Shown in pieces: positions 1 to 9,216 of a DNA stretch of 64,000 bases. Position numbers and translations under genes: made by a program. The stretch is from Aquimarina macrocephali JAMB N27 (GTDB lineage Bacteria > Bacteroidota > Bacteroidia > Flavobacteriales > Flavobacteriaceae): NCBI RefSeq assembly GCF_000520995.1, contig NZ_JACA01000007.1:62001-126000 (forward strand), read 5' to 3'. The notes beneath the pieces are model-generated. The model saw only the letters and a list, made by a program, of their open reading frames with translations, was not told where the DNA came from and did no database searches. Each line of letters begins with the position of its first letter. The first letter of the stretch is position 1.

Positions 1-137
1 ATTATGCTGCTGCACGTATCTGGACAGATGCCATTATCGATCCACTAGATACCAGAAAATGGGTTTCTATGGGTATAGAAGCTGCAGATCATTCTCCAAT
101 CGAAAAGAAATTTAATTTAGGAATAATTCAGGTATAA
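1..137 (+). CDS. Acyl-CoA carboxylase carboxyltransferase (beta) subunit, C-terminal end
   Basis: Partial gene running in from the left edge; 44 codons plus TAA are visible, in the frame starting at base 3. The tail reads YAAARIWTDAIIDPLDTRKW and ends in FNLGIIQV. This is the conserved C-terminal end of biotin-dependent acyl-CoA carboxyltransferase subunits of the methylcrotonyl-/propionyl-CoA carboxylase type, which transfer CO2 from carboxybiotin to an acyl-CoA. Which acyl-CoA is used cannot be told from this fragment. A strong hairpin follows 40 bp downstream. Confidence 0.8.
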   Translation, partial: YAAARIWTDAIIDPLDTRKWVSMGIEAADHSPIEKKFNLGIIQV

Positions 138-176
138 AATTAAAATATCATCTCGCATCTAATAATCATTTTATAG

Positions 177-225
177 ATTAATAAGTAAACCCTAATTATT
201 AAGTAATTAGGGTTTACTTATTAAT
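177..225 (+). terminator. Strong hairpin terminator after the carboxylase gene
   Basis: A perfect 22-bp inverted repeat (177-198 paired with 204-225) with a 5-base loop lies 40 bp after the carboxylase stop codon and ahead of the next gene. It is AT-rich with a central CCC/GGG block. There is no long U-tract, so intrinsic termination is inferred from the stem and its position. Confidence 0.7.
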
Positions 226-282
226 GAAATTTGTATTCAGTATCTTTATTCATCTATTTACAGACAATAAAACTCATTCATT

Positions 283-1518
283 ATGAAAGTATATGTCAAC
301 ACCTTATATCCAATATTGATACTGAGTTTTATTTTTCTATCAAGTTGCCAAACTGTTAAAAAAGTTTCTTTTGAAACCCCAGTAGACACTACTACTAAAA
401 AAATTAATTTTCAAACTAAGCAAACCTATGAATTAAAAGATACAGGTGTATATGCCAGTAATGAATTTGATGGAGCTCGCCTTAATGGGTTTAGACAAAT
501 AAACGACAGTACCGCTGCTGTAATTATAAGCCCAGAAAATACTCCTATCAACAAAAGTGCTTATTATGCTTTTAAAACATGGGCAAATACATCCAAATAT
601 TTTTATTTTAAATTTCAATATACAGAAGGGCATAAACACAGGTATTTTCCTCGGCTAAAAGTAAATGGTCGGTGGAGAAGTATAGATTCAACTAATGTAT
701 ATGAAATTGGAGAAAGTACTACGATTAAAGTAAAATTAGAAAAGACTCCTCTAGTAATAGCTTCACAAGAAATACAATCATCTAATGATGTTAAAAACTG
801 GTATACAACATTAATCAAAGGAAAAGAGAGTTATGTAAATCTTAGTATTTTTGGAGCTTCAAAATTAGGCAGAAACTTACCTGTTTTAGATATCTATAAA
901 GGTAAGCCTGAAAACAGAGATCTTATCGTTTTACTAACCCGTCAGCATCCTCCTGAAGTTACCGGTTATTTTGCCTTTCAGCACTTTGTACAAACCATAT
1001 TAGATGATTCTGAGCTTTCTGATAAGTTTTTAAATAGATACCGGGTATTGGCTTTTCCAATTATGAATCCTGATGGTGTAGATCTGGGGCACTGGAGACA
1101 TAATGCTGGTGGTGTTGATACTAATCGAGATTGGTCTGCATACCGACAGCCCGAAATTAGACAAACTGTACAATTTATTACCGAAACACTAAAAAACCAT
1201 AATTCTAAATTAATTCTGGGCTTAGATTTTCATTCTACCTGGTATGATATATTTTATACAAATCAAATACGAAAAGGCACTACTCTCCCCCATTTTGTAG
1301 AAAATTGGTTTACTGCATTAGAAAATAATATCCCTGACTATGTTGTAAACGAAAAACCAGGAAACAGCAAGAAACCTGTTTCTAAAGGGTGGTTTCTATA
1401 TGGGCATAATGCTACAGGTGTAACTTATGAAATAGGTGATGATACTCCAAGAGATAAAATAAAAGTGATCGGTACGGTTACTGCCGAACAAATGATGAGG
1501 ATTTTGGTAGGTAAATGA
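283..1518 (+). CDS. M14-family zinc carboxypeptidase-like lipoprotein
   Basis: 411 aa. A lipoprotein signal (LSSC, Cys22) points to membrane anchoring outside the cytoplasm. Residues ~55-180 form a beta-rich N-terminal domain as in cytosolic-carboxypeptidase-like M14 members. The catalytic domain follows: HPPE (His222, Glu225) and His317 in DFHST are the expected zinc ligands, NRDW (Asn281-Arg282) the substrate carboxylate clamp, and Glu383 in VTYEIGDDTPR the general base. All catalytic positions are present, so it should be active on a peptide or peptidoglycan-type substrate, but the substrate cannot be predicted. It stands alone, flanked by a terminator upstream and a convergent peptidase gene downstream. 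Confidence 0.85.
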   Translation: MKVYVNTLYPILILSFIFLSSCQTVKKVSFETPVDTTTKKINFQTKQTYELKDTGVYASNEFDGARLNGFRQINDSTAAVIISPENTPINKSAYYAFKTWANTSKYFYFKFQYTEGHKHRYFPRLKVNGRWRSIDSTNVYEIGESTTIKVKLEKTPLVIASQEIQSSNDVKNWYTTLIKGKESYVNLSIFGASKLGRNLPVLDIYKGKPENRDLIVLLTRQHPPEVTGYFAFQHFVQTILDDSELSDKFLNRYRVLAFPIMNPDGVDLGHWRHNAGGVDTNRDWSAYRQPEIRQTVQFITETLKNHNSKLILGLDFHSTWYDIFYTNQIRKGTTLPHFVENWFTALENNIPDYVVNEKPGNSKKPVSKGWFLYGHNATGVTYEIGDDTPRDKIKVIGTVTAEQMMRILVGK

Positions 1519-1543
1519 TTCTACAACTAAACTTTTCAACTAT

Positions 1544-2866
1544 CTATTTTCTTTTTGGTATAGTTATCAATTCTGTCTGTCTGTCGTTAACATATTTAAA
1601 ACCAGAAGTTCCCCAAAATCCTGCTTCTTCGAGCATAATACGGATATCTTTTTTCCATTCTGGGAGTGTTACTGTAGTATTCAATTCAATAGCATAAACC
1701 GTATTTTCATACAAGAGATAATCTCCTGTTCCCGGTACTCCACCTTGTGCATCCCACATTCCTATTGTTGGACCTGCAGAATGCCCATACAACCCTAATG
1801 GATGTGTGTATATTGATGGCTTAAGTCCTTCGGCTTTTCCCTGTTCCAGGGATTTCAATAAAATCTCATTTCCGGTCTTACCGGTCTTAAAATTAGATGT
1901 AAAAATATCCTGTACTTTATTTCCGTCTGCAAAAGCCTTTGTTAAAAACTCTGGCGGTGATGTTTCTTCATTTTTTAGAATATAAGCATGTTGCTGGCAA
2001 TCTGTATTTAGCCGTAAATACGTAATCCCAAAATCACAATGAATTAAATCTCCCGGTCGAATCGTTTTATCTTTTGGTCGATCAGAAAAGGAAACAATAT
2101 GGTTTTGTAATGCTTCTCCCGAACGTTGAATATCTACTGTAGGATGAAACCAGGTTTTTAATCCCATATCGGTTACCTTTTGTCTTAGCCACCATACTAC
2201 ATCATCTGTAGTAGTAGTTCCTGGTTGTATAACCGATGTACTAAATGCTTCTTCTATAATAGCATGAGTGATCTTTACCAACTCTTTATATATTTCCATT
2301 TCCTGTTTGGTACGTGTTTCTATCCACGCTATTGATAATTTCTCGGCCGAGGAAACCCTTGGTTTATATTCTTCTGGCAGCACCTTCATAAACTCATCAT
2401 AATCTGTTTTTACGACACCATCCAAAATTCCAAAATCCTTAGAATAATTAATCCCAATTTTTTTAGGATCTCTTTTTGAAATGATATCCACTAGTGCTTT
2501 CCATTGATCTGGTTGTTTATCTTTATCCCATTCAGAATCAATATTTTTTCCCACATTGTATCGGGCTACAGCCAGTTTTTCTATTGTATTCTTGGCTTTA
2601 TCTCTATAAAAAACCAAGATAGTTCTTCTTCTGGCGTTTAACCAGGTTGAAGGTAGCATTGTTTTAAGTACCGGATCTTCATTGTATTCTCTTGAAATCA
2701 ATATCCACATATCAAACTCTGTACGATCCATTAATTGAGGCAAAAGATTATCGAATCGATCTTTTAAAACCATATCAATTGCAGCGGCTCTTTCTCTTTC
2801 TTTAAGGATTTGAGATTGAATTGTAGTACTTAGGAAAAGTGAAATTATAATAAAAAAGTTTTTCAT
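1544..2866 (-). CDS. Secreted M24-family metallopeptidase (Xaa-Pro aminopeptidase-like)
   Basis: 440 aa with an N-terminal signal peptide (cleavage near residue 18), so it is exported. The creatinase-like N-terminal half is followed by the pita-bread fold with the M24 dinuclear metal site: Asp278 (CDFG), Asp289 (NTDC), His in GHSAG (~362), Glu394 (IELN) and Glu413/414 (MLEE). Family members remove N-terminal residues preceding proline; the specificity here is inferred. It converges on the M14 gene with a 25-bp gap, so two extracytoplasmic peptidases sit side by side. Confidence 0.85.
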   Translation of the reverse strand: MKNFFIIISLFLSTTIQSQILKERERAAAIDMVLKDRFDNLLPQLMDRTEFDMWILISREYNEDPVLKTMLPSTWLNARRRTILVFYRDKAKNTIEKLAVARYNVGKNIDSEWDKDKQPDQWKALVDIISKRDPKKIGINYSKDFGILDGVVKTDYDEFMKVLPEEYKPRVSSAEKLSIAWIETRTKQEMEIYKELVKITHAIIEEAFSTSVIQPGTTTTDDVVWWLRQKVTDMGLKTWFHPTVDIQRSGEALQNHIVSFSDRPKDKTIRPGDLIHCDFGITYLRLNTDCQQHAYILKNEETSPPEFLTKAFADGNKVQDIFTSNFKTGKTGNEILLKSLEQGKAEGLKPSIYTHPLGLYGHSAGPTIGMWDAQGGVPGTGDYLLYENTVYAIELNTTVTLPEWKKDIRIMLEEAGFWGTSGFKYVNDRQTELITIPKRK

Positions 2867-2917
2867 TGTTATGATTAGTGTGAGGCAATTAATTATATAA
2901 TTGAAATAAAAATATCA

Positions 2918-2952
2918 CAAAAAAAGACACCTGCAAAACAATACAGATGTCT
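2918..2952 (-). terminator. Terminator of the VWA gene
   Basis: An inverted repeat AGACACCTG / CAGATGTCT (2925-2933 with 2944-2952, one mismatch) lies just past the stop of the leftward VWA gene and is followed, reading leftward, by a run of T residues. Confidence 0.7.
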
Positions 2953-2984
2953 CTTTCTAACTTTAACAATACCTTTTGATTACC

Positions 2985-5069
2985 TTACAATCCCTGGTAG
3001 CTGTTCATGAGTCTTATAAACTCTGCTTTATATCCCTGATTGTCATTCTCTTTATTTGTTTCGGCTAAAGATATTATGTCTTTAATATTTTGGTTTTTAA
3101 TATATTTTGAATCTCTTAATATCATTCCAAACCAAGCGACTGAAGCTGCAAAATTAAAATCTTGTGAAGCGGAAGTTTTGGAATCTGTATATAAAACATG
3201 AACCATTTCTATACTCTTTTTCTCTTGTGGTTTTTTATATCTAAACTTAACGGTTAATAACTCATCTCCATATTCTTTATTAATTGTTGAACTGGTATAT
3301 TTTAGATCAGCAATTTCTTTGATATACTTGCTTTTTACTCCTACAGGAATTACCTCATACAATGCAGTCACTGTATGCCCACTCCCCAGCTCTCCTGCAT
3401 CTTTGGTATCATCTATAAAATCTTCATCTGCCAAAAGTCTATTTTCATACCCTATCAATCGATATGCCTGTACTTTACTAGGGTTAAACTCAACCTGAAT
3501 CTTCACATCTTTAGCTATTGTATATAAAGTACCGCCGAATTCTTTTCCCAATACTCTTTGTGCTTCTTGCATGGTATCAATATATGCATGGTTACCATTA
3601 CCAGTATCTGCCAATGTTTCTAACTTACTATCTTTATAGTTCCCCATCCCAAATCCTAAACATGTTAAAAATACATCGGATTTTCGTTTTTCTTCAATCA
3701 TTTTTTTCATGTCTTTATCACTACTAATCCCTACATTAAAATCACCATCTGTAGCTAGAATAACCCTATTATTGCCATTTTTTATAAAATTGTCTTTGGC
3801 TATTTTATATGCCAGTCTTATTCCTTCTCCTCCTGCTGTTGATCCTCCCGCCTCAAGGTTTTGCAGCGCTTGGTTAATTTCATGCTTATTAGCGCCAGAT
3901 GTTGGTTTAAGCACCATTCCTGCTGCTCCAGCATATACTACAATAGAAACTTTGTCTTTTTCCCGTAATTGATTCACCAAAAGTTTAAAAGCTTTCTTAA
4001 GTAGCGGTAACTTGTTACTGTTACTCATTGATCCTGATACATCAATTAGGAACACAAGATTCGACGCAGGAATTTCATGCTGAGGAATCTCTTTTCCTTT
4101 TAATCCAATCTTAACCAATTGTGTCTTTGTATTCCAAGGAGTTGAGGCATATTCGGTATGAATTGCAAAAGGATGTTCGTCTTTGGGTTGTTCGTATTGA
4201 TAATTAAAATAATTGATCATTTCTTCTATTTTAACAGCATCGGCAGGAACTTTAACTCCTGTATTAATCATTCTTCGAATATTACTATAAGATGCTTTAT
4301 CTACATCAATAGAGAAGGTAGAAAGAGGAGACATCTGAACTCTTTTAAAATCATTCTCAACAATTTCTCTATATGACTCATCATTTTGTACTTTATAATT
4401 ACCAGAATGTGTTGTAATTACAATACACCCATGTTTAGCCTTAGCTCCATAAACCGAAGCTCCTTTTTTATTTTTAAGCACTTCTATCTTTGCAATTTTT
4501 GAAGGATCTATTGCTTTTACCACGGCTATATCTTTATTATCAATAGGAACTCCATCTACCACATACAACGGTTGCTTTGTACCTGAAACCGAACTTACTC
4601 CTCGAACTTTTAATGCATTACCGGTACTAAAAACTTGTACTCCCGACGATTTGTTCATACGTCTTTGCTTATGTTTTCTTCCTCTCCTTCTTGGTCTATT
4701 ACTAGATACAGCATAACTCATCGATTTTCTTACTCTATTTGACCCATATGCGGTGACTATAACTTCTTCTAATTCTGCCGAAGAAGGAATCAATTTAATA
4801 TGCATAAAAGCAGAGGTAGCAGTTACTTTTTCTTCTGCGGTTTCGAATCCCACATAAGAAAACAGTAGTGTATCTCCAATATTCGCCATAATAGAGTAAT
4901 TACCGTCAAAATCTGTTTGCGTACCGTTAGCATCACCTTTTACTAAGATATTAACCCCTGGTAATGGTAGACTTTGGTCATCGGTTACTTTTCCTGTAAT
5001 TTTTATCTGTTGCGCATTCGTAATTCCTATGGTAAGAAAAACAAACAAAATATTATATAATAGTCTCAT
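2985..5069 (-). CDS. VWA-domain protein with carboxypeptidase-regulatory and TonB-plug-like domains
   Basis: 694 aa with a signal peptide (cleavage after ~residue 19). Domain order: CarboxypepD_reg-like beta sandwich (~22-95, GKVTDDQSLPLPGVNI); a basic linker (~122-138); a TonB-dependent receptor plug-like segment (~142-222, with YVVDGVPID and IEVLKNKKGASVYGAKA); a YfbK-type N-terminal region (~240-335); a VWA domain with an intact MIDAS motif DVSGS (Asp343, Ser345, Ser347); and the C-terminal domain found in YfbK-like proteins. No beta-barrel follows the plug, so it is not a transporter. It probably acts as a periplasmic or surface binding protein; the ligand is unknown. It is monocistronic, with its own terminator. 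Confidence 0.85.
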   Translation of the reverse strand: MRLLYNILFVFLTIGITNAQQIKITGKVTDDQSLPLPGVNILVKGDANGTQTDFDGNYSIMANIGDTLLFSYVGFETAEEKVTATSAFMHIKLIPSSAELEEVIVTAYGSNRVRKSMSYAVSSNRPRRRGRKHKQRRMNKSSGVQVFSTGNALKVRGVSSVSGTKQPLYVVDGVPIDNKDIAVVKAIDPSKIAKIEVLKNKKGASVYGAKAKHGCIVITTHSGNYKVQNDESYREIVENDFKRVQMSPLSTFSIDVDKASYSNIRRMINTGVKVPADAVKIEEMINYFNYQYEQPKDEHPFAIHTEYASTPWNTKTQLVKIGLKGKEIPQHEIPASNLVFLIDVSGSMSNSNKLPLLKKAFKLLVNQLREKDKVSIVVYAGAAGMVLKPTSGANKHEINQALQNLEAGGSTAGGEGIRLAYKIAKDNFIKNGNNRVILATDGDFNVGISSDKDMKKMIEEKRKSDVFLTCLGFGMGNYKDSKLETLADTGNGNHAYIDTMQEAQRVLGKEFGGTLYTIAKDVKIQVEFNPSKVQAYRLIGYENRLLADEDFIDDTKDAGELGSGHTVTALYEVIPVGVKSKYIKEIADLKYTSSTINKEYGDELLTVKFRYKKPQEKKSIEMVHVLYTDSKTSASQDFNFAASVAWFGMILRDSKYIKNQNIKDIISLAETNKENDNQGYKAEFIRLMNSYQGL

Positions 5070-5260
5070 AGTTGATAGTTTTTAATTATGAACTAAAACT
5101 ATGTGTTCTTATAAGCGATAACAATCAAAAATGAGTGAAGTAGTCTTTTTATTGAGTAAAAAGGAAATATTGGTTTTTATGTTTCCATAAAATGCAACAA
5201 TGAAGAGTTTATGATTTGAATTTATTGGTAGATACAATTCATGTTTTAATTAGAAAAGAA

Positions 5261-6376
5261 TTACATTTTAAAATTCATGGCCATCTCTACGGTCTGTTTT
5301 CTTTGTACTTTTCCATTTTCTGTTCCTATAAATTGAGGTAGAAAATAAATCTCTTTCGGGATTTCGTATTTGTTTAAGGTATTTAGATTTTGTATCCCTT
5401 CCTGCAGTGTTAGATATGCAATCTTATCATACTCATGTTCTATGAGTAAGATTACTTTATCACCTAGTGTATCATCAGGAATGCTGGTAACAAAAAAACG
5501 ATGTCCGATCAATAGTTGTAATTTTATTTCTATCTCTTCTGGATACAGCTTCACCCCGCCACTATTAATTACATTATCATGACGCCCTTTCCACAAAAAC
5601 TTTTTATATGTTTTCAGTTCTACTACGTCATTGGTAATAATTGTTTCTTCATTTAGCTGTGGAGCCTTAATAATCAAACAATTTCTTGTATCAGTACTTA
5701 ATGTGATATTAGGTAACGCTTTAAAATAGCGAGCATCTTTTTTATCTTTTTTCTTTGGATTTATTCTTCTTGCAGCAATATGAGAAACTGTTTCTGTCAT
5801 ACCATAGGTTTCAAATATTTTAGTTTTAAAACCCTGAACCAATTCTTTTAAATTTTCTGAAACAGGACCACCACCGACTATTAGTTTTTTAATTAAATGG
5901 AGTCTATTAAGAGAGTTATCTAATTGCAAGGGTACCATTGCACAAAAGTCATATTGCTTATATACCGTATCCAAAGGGTTTGTTCTTGGAGGTATCAAAT
6001 CTATCTTCCACCCCAATACCATAGCTCTTACAAGCATCATTTTTCCAGCAATATAATTTGCAGGAAGGCATAGCAGTGCGGTAGTTCCTTCTTCAGATTT
6101 AAAAAATTTTCCGGTTGCTATTGCACTATTGATCATGTGCTGTTTATAAACTTTTATTTTTTTTGGTTTTCCCGTAGAACCAGAAGTTTGCACAACAATA
6201 TGATCTTTTTCATTTAACCAATCCAACAAAAAACTTCCTGCTTCCTGTTCATAAACCTCACCTTCTTTAATAAAACTATACGCCAAAGACTTTAGTCTTT
6301 CCTTATCAAAAGAACTTTTATTTATTGAGAAGCTTTGATGTATTTCGGGTATAGAAAATGTACTCTTAGTTTGCAT
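5261..6376 (-). CDS. menE: o-Succinylbenzoate--CoA ligase MenE-like (AMP-binding)
   Basis: About 371 aa, short for the ANL superfamily as is usual for Bacteroidota MenE. The ATP-binding P-loop QTSGSTGKPKK is at ~65-75, the adenylation motif ETYGMTET sits mid-protein, and the WKGRHDNVINSGGVKLYPEEIE hinge region and C-terminal lysine (NGKVQRKQ) are present. MenE activates o-succinylbenzoate with CoA in menaquinone synthesis. menC and menA in the same leftward gene run support this over other acyl-CoA synthetases. The ATG at 6376 is preferred to a TTG two codons upstream. The gap to the upstream CPBP gene is ~70 bp. Confidence 0.85.
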   Translation of the reverse strand: MQTKSTFSIPEIHQSFSINKSSFDKERLKSLAYSFIKEGEVYEQEAGSFLLDWLNEKDHIVVQTSGSTGKPKKIKVYKQHMINSAIATGKFFKSEEGTTALLCLPANYIAGKMMLVRAMVLGWKIDLIPPRTNPLDTVYKQYDFCAMVPLQLDNSLNRLHLIKKLIVGGGPVSENLKELVQGFKTKIFETYGMTETVSHIAARRINPKKKDKKDARYFKALPNITLSTDTRNCLIIKAPQLNEETIITNDVVELKTYKKFLWKGRHDNVINSGGVKLYPEEIEIKLQLLIGHRFFVTSIPDDTLGDKVILLIEHEYDKIAYLTLQEGIQNLNTLNKYEIPKEIYFLPQFIGTENGKVQRKQTVEMAMNFKM

Positions 6377-6446
6377 ATTCAAATTTCAATTTTCTAACAT
6401 ACTCATAAGTTATCAATATGTAAAGAGTGTGTTATCTTTTTGTTAG

Positions 6447-7385
6447 TTATTCTAAAATTCTATCAGATGCTATGTTTCCAAATAGTTTATCTTTCCACCC
6501 CGTCCATTTATATTTTTTAGCTAATATGAACAGATAAATAGGATATAATATAATAACTGGAAGTACAATATCAATACCAGCTGAAGGTTCTGATATATCT
6601 AAAAATATTGCATTAGTCTGAAAAGCACTCCAGTCTGTTGTAACTAACATTGCAGCCATTATATTATTTGCTGCATGAAAGCCTAGGGCCAATTCCATAC
6701 CATCGTCCATTAGGGTCATAATACCTAATAAAAGACCAGTCCCTATATAAAATACCATCATAACATAGCCTAGTTTCTCGACTTCTGGATTTAAACCATG
6801 AAGTAATCCAAACGTTACAGAAGTTATGATAAGTGGTAACCATTTATTCTTAGCTAAAACACCTATACCTTGCATTAAATATCCTCTAAACAAATACTCT
6901 TCAAAACTGGTTTGTAACGGCAACAAGAGTAAAGAAATTAAAGCCAGGATTAAAAACGGAATCATTTCAAAATTAAGCTTATAAATTTCTGGTTCTGTAT
7001 AATAGCTAATTGCAAAAAACACAAGATTTATAGATGAAACAAGAAAGAATGTAAACCAAATACGTTTCCAATCAATCTTTTTTCTTGTTGTAGTCAATTC
7101 TCTAATTTTTTGTTTGTGAAGAAACTTAGCAGCTATAAATAACCCCAATAATCCAGATATAAAACTTATAATCACTAAGGTTAGAAATAGATTAGAATTC
7201 ATATCTAACGAGGTAAAGTTAGATTCTGCAGCAACCATCAACGTTTGTAAATCACCAGTATTTATAAATGCCCCTATGAATAAAGGGATAATACCAATAA
7301 ATTGCCAAAAAATAAAAATGATTACTAATCCGATTAAATATCTCCACCAATCATGTTTTATTTTAAGTGCTTGTGCTATATACAT
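6447..7385 (-). CDS. CPBP-family intramembrane metalloprotease
   Basis: 312 aa, with about eight hydrophobic segments. The CPBP (CAAX protease / bacteriocin-processing, Abi) signature is intact: EEYLFRG (Glu162-Glu163, Arg167), HGLN (His196) and a later GFHAANN. Family members are membrane-embedded proteases related to Rce1; the substrate is unknown. It lies 6 bp after menC in the menaquinone operon, so it is co-transcribed with it, but no pathway role follows from that alone. Confidence 0.85.
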   Translation of the reverse strand: MYIAQALKIKHDWWRYLIGLVIIFIFWQFIGIIPLFIGAFINTGDLQTLMVAAESNFTSLDMNSNLFLTLVIISFISGLLGLFIAAKFLHKQKIRELTTTRKKIDWKRIWFTFFLVSSINLVFFAISYYTEPEIYKLNFEMIPFLILALISLLLLPLQTSFEEYLFRGYLMQGIGVLAKNKWLPLIITSVTFGLLHGLNPEVEKLGYVMMVFYIGTGLLLGIMTLMDDGMELALGFHAANNIMAAMLVTTDWSAFQTNAIFLDISEPSAGIDIVLPVIILYPIYLFILAKKYKWTGWKDKLFGNIASDRILE

Positions 7386-7391
7386 ATAATC

Positions 7392-8432
7392 TTAATTTAA
7401 ATAATTTACGTTCCAGTTTATGTTATTATAATATTTCAAAGTTCCTTGACTAACCACTAATGGTGAATCAAAGTTATTCGTATACAATCCTCCTGTTCCC
7501 AAACCTTGGGGCATTTTGCTATTTAAGGTATATGTATACTGTGCAATAGCGTTTAACCCTATGTTGCTCTCTAGTGCGCTGGTAATCCACCACCCTATCC
7601 CGTAAGATTCTGCAATATCAATCCATTCTTTGGTTCCCTTAAAACCTCCTACCAAGCTTGGTTTAAGAATAATATATTGTGGTTGTATAGTTTGTAGCAA
7701 TTTTTTCTTTTCCGTTACATCAAAAACACCTATTAATTCTTCATCTAGCGCTATAGGTAATTGAGTTTCTTTACATAACCTTGCCATTTCTATATGCTGT
7801 CCCTGTCGTATAGGTTGTTCTATACTATGCAAATTATAAACAGAAAGGCGTTTTAATTTATCTAAGGCTTCTTCTGGTTTAAAAGCTCCATTAGCATCTA
7901 CTCTTAATTCAATGCTATCTGAAGAAAAATGAGATCGTATATAGGACAACAAATTTAGTTCTGTTTCAAAATCAATAGCACCAATTTTCATTTTTATACA
8001 ATCGAACCCATCATCTAATTTTGAGGTAATTTGTTGCCTCATATATTCTTTATCTCCCATCCATATGAGTCCATTGATAGAAATTCGTTCCTCTCCATTA
8101 GTAAATGCCGAAGGAAATAATAAAAAGGGAGAATCGCTTTCTAAAGATCTAAAAGCTATCTCTACTCCAAACTGAATACTTGGAAACTCTATAAGTTCTT
8201 CCCAAAGTTTATCTACTCCTAAATGAATATTCTCACAGGTCCACCTTAATTTATCCTCATAATCTGGTCGGTCATCTATACTTAATGTTCTTAGAATTCC
8301 GCATTCACCTATCCCTTTCTTTGTTCCATCAGAAATCACGATAAACCAGGTTTCTTTGGTTTTTAGAACCCCTCTCGAAGTACCGCTTGGCCTTTTAAAC
8401 TGAAGGGTATACTTATAATAACTGGCGTCCAT
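7392..8432 (-). CDS. menC: o-Succinylbenzoate synthase MenC
   Basis: 346 aa, enolase superfamily. The muconate-lactonizing-type barrel shows KMK (DCIKMKIG), the metal-ligand series Asp in RVDANG, Glu in SIEQP and Asp in ALDEEL, and the second catalytic lysine in IILKPSLVGG. MenC dehydrates SHCHC to o-succinylbenzoate. Dipeptide epimerases share the fold, but the neighbouring menE and menA make MenC the best call. Its start overlaps the stop of the upstream MBL gene by one base (TAATG), so the two are translationally coupled. Confidence 0.85.
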   Translation of the reverse strand: MDASYYKYTLQFKRPSGTSRGVLKTKETWFIVISDGTKKGIGECGILRTLSIDDRPDYEDKLRWTCENIHLGVDKLWEELIEFPSIQFGVEIAFRSLESDSPFLLFPSAFTNGEERISINGLIWMGDKEYMRQQITSKLDDGFDCIKMKIGAIDFETELNLLSYIRSHFSSDSIELRVDANGAFKPEEALDKLKRLSVYNLHSIEQPIRQGQHIEMARLCKETQLPIALDEELIGVFDVTEKKKLLQTIQPQYIILKPSLVGGFKGTKEWIDIAESYGIGWWITSALESNIGLNAIAQYTYTLNSKMPQGLGTGGLYTNNFDSPLVVSQGTLKYYNNINWNVNYLN

Positions 8433-9112
8433 TATAATACGATGCTTTCCCCTATACCTAAAAGCATAAGGTCTTTGTTTTTTTCAAAAAACTTTTGCTT
8501 GGCTTCATCATGATCAATTTCAATATACCCAAAAGTATCATAATGTACACCTAATATTTTATTACATTCAACAAAATCACTTGCGATAATAGCATCATCC
8601 ACTCCCATTGTAAAATTATCTCCTATAGGTAAAATAGCAAGATCTAAAGTATTTCTTAATGGAATTAATTTCATGTCCATTGTTAATGCTGTATCTCCAG
8701 CAATGTAAATAGTTTTATGTTCTCCTTCAATAATAAATCCTCCTGGTTGCCCTCCATAAGTTCCATCGGCAAAGCTACTGGTATGAATTGCATTTACATA
8801 TTTTACTTTTCCAAATTCAAAACTCCAGGCCCCTCCATGATTCATAGGGTGCACTTCTATACCCAGATTCTGGTAATATGTAGCAATTTCATAATTCGAG
8901 ACAATCGTAGCAGTATTTCTTTTAGCTATAGCTTCTGCATCAAGAACATGATCTTGATGCGCATGAGTAAGCAGTATATAATCTGCTTTAATTGTACTCA
9001 TATCAATTTTATCCTTAGATAATGGATTACCCGAAATAAATGGATCTATAAGAATATTCGTTTCATTGATTTCAATTAATAAAGTATTATGGCCGTAAAA
9101 GGTGATTTTCAT
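8432..9112 (-). CDS. Metal-dependent hydrolase, MBL fold (UPF0173-like)
   Basis: 226 aa from the ATG at 9112; a longer reading frame extends 20 codons upstream but adds a non-conserved tail, and the family starts at MKITFYGHN. The metallo-beta-lactamase motif THAHQDH supplies the zinc ligands, with further ligands in AIHTSSF (His), AGDT (Asp) and GVHYDTFG (His). The UPF0173 family has no firmly assigned substrate. It is inserted between menA and menC, 104 bp after menA and overlapping menC by one base. Confidence 0.8.
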   Translation of the reverse strand: MKITFYGHNTLLIEINETNILIDPFISGNPLSKDKIDMSTIKADYILLTHAHQDHVLDAEAIAKRNTATIVSNYEIATYYQNLGIEVHPMNHGGAWSFEFGKVKYVNAIHTSSFADGTYGGQPGGFIIEGEHKTIYIAGDTALTMDMKLIPLRNTLDLAILPIGDNFTMGVDDAIIASDFVECNKILGVHYDTFGYIEIDHDEAKQKFFEKNKDLMLLGIGESIVL

Positions 9113-9216
9113 GTGTGAAAAATTTAAACTTATTATACTATAAATAGATCCTGAGATACAATAGAATATCACAAGGAACTACTATAAATCATCTGTAATT
9201 ACAGAGTTCGACTAAA

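Noticed and set aside
8432-9172. A 246-aa form of the MBL hydrolase
   Set aside because: The extra 20 N-terminal residues are not family-like, and the ATG at 9112 begins the conserved fold directly.
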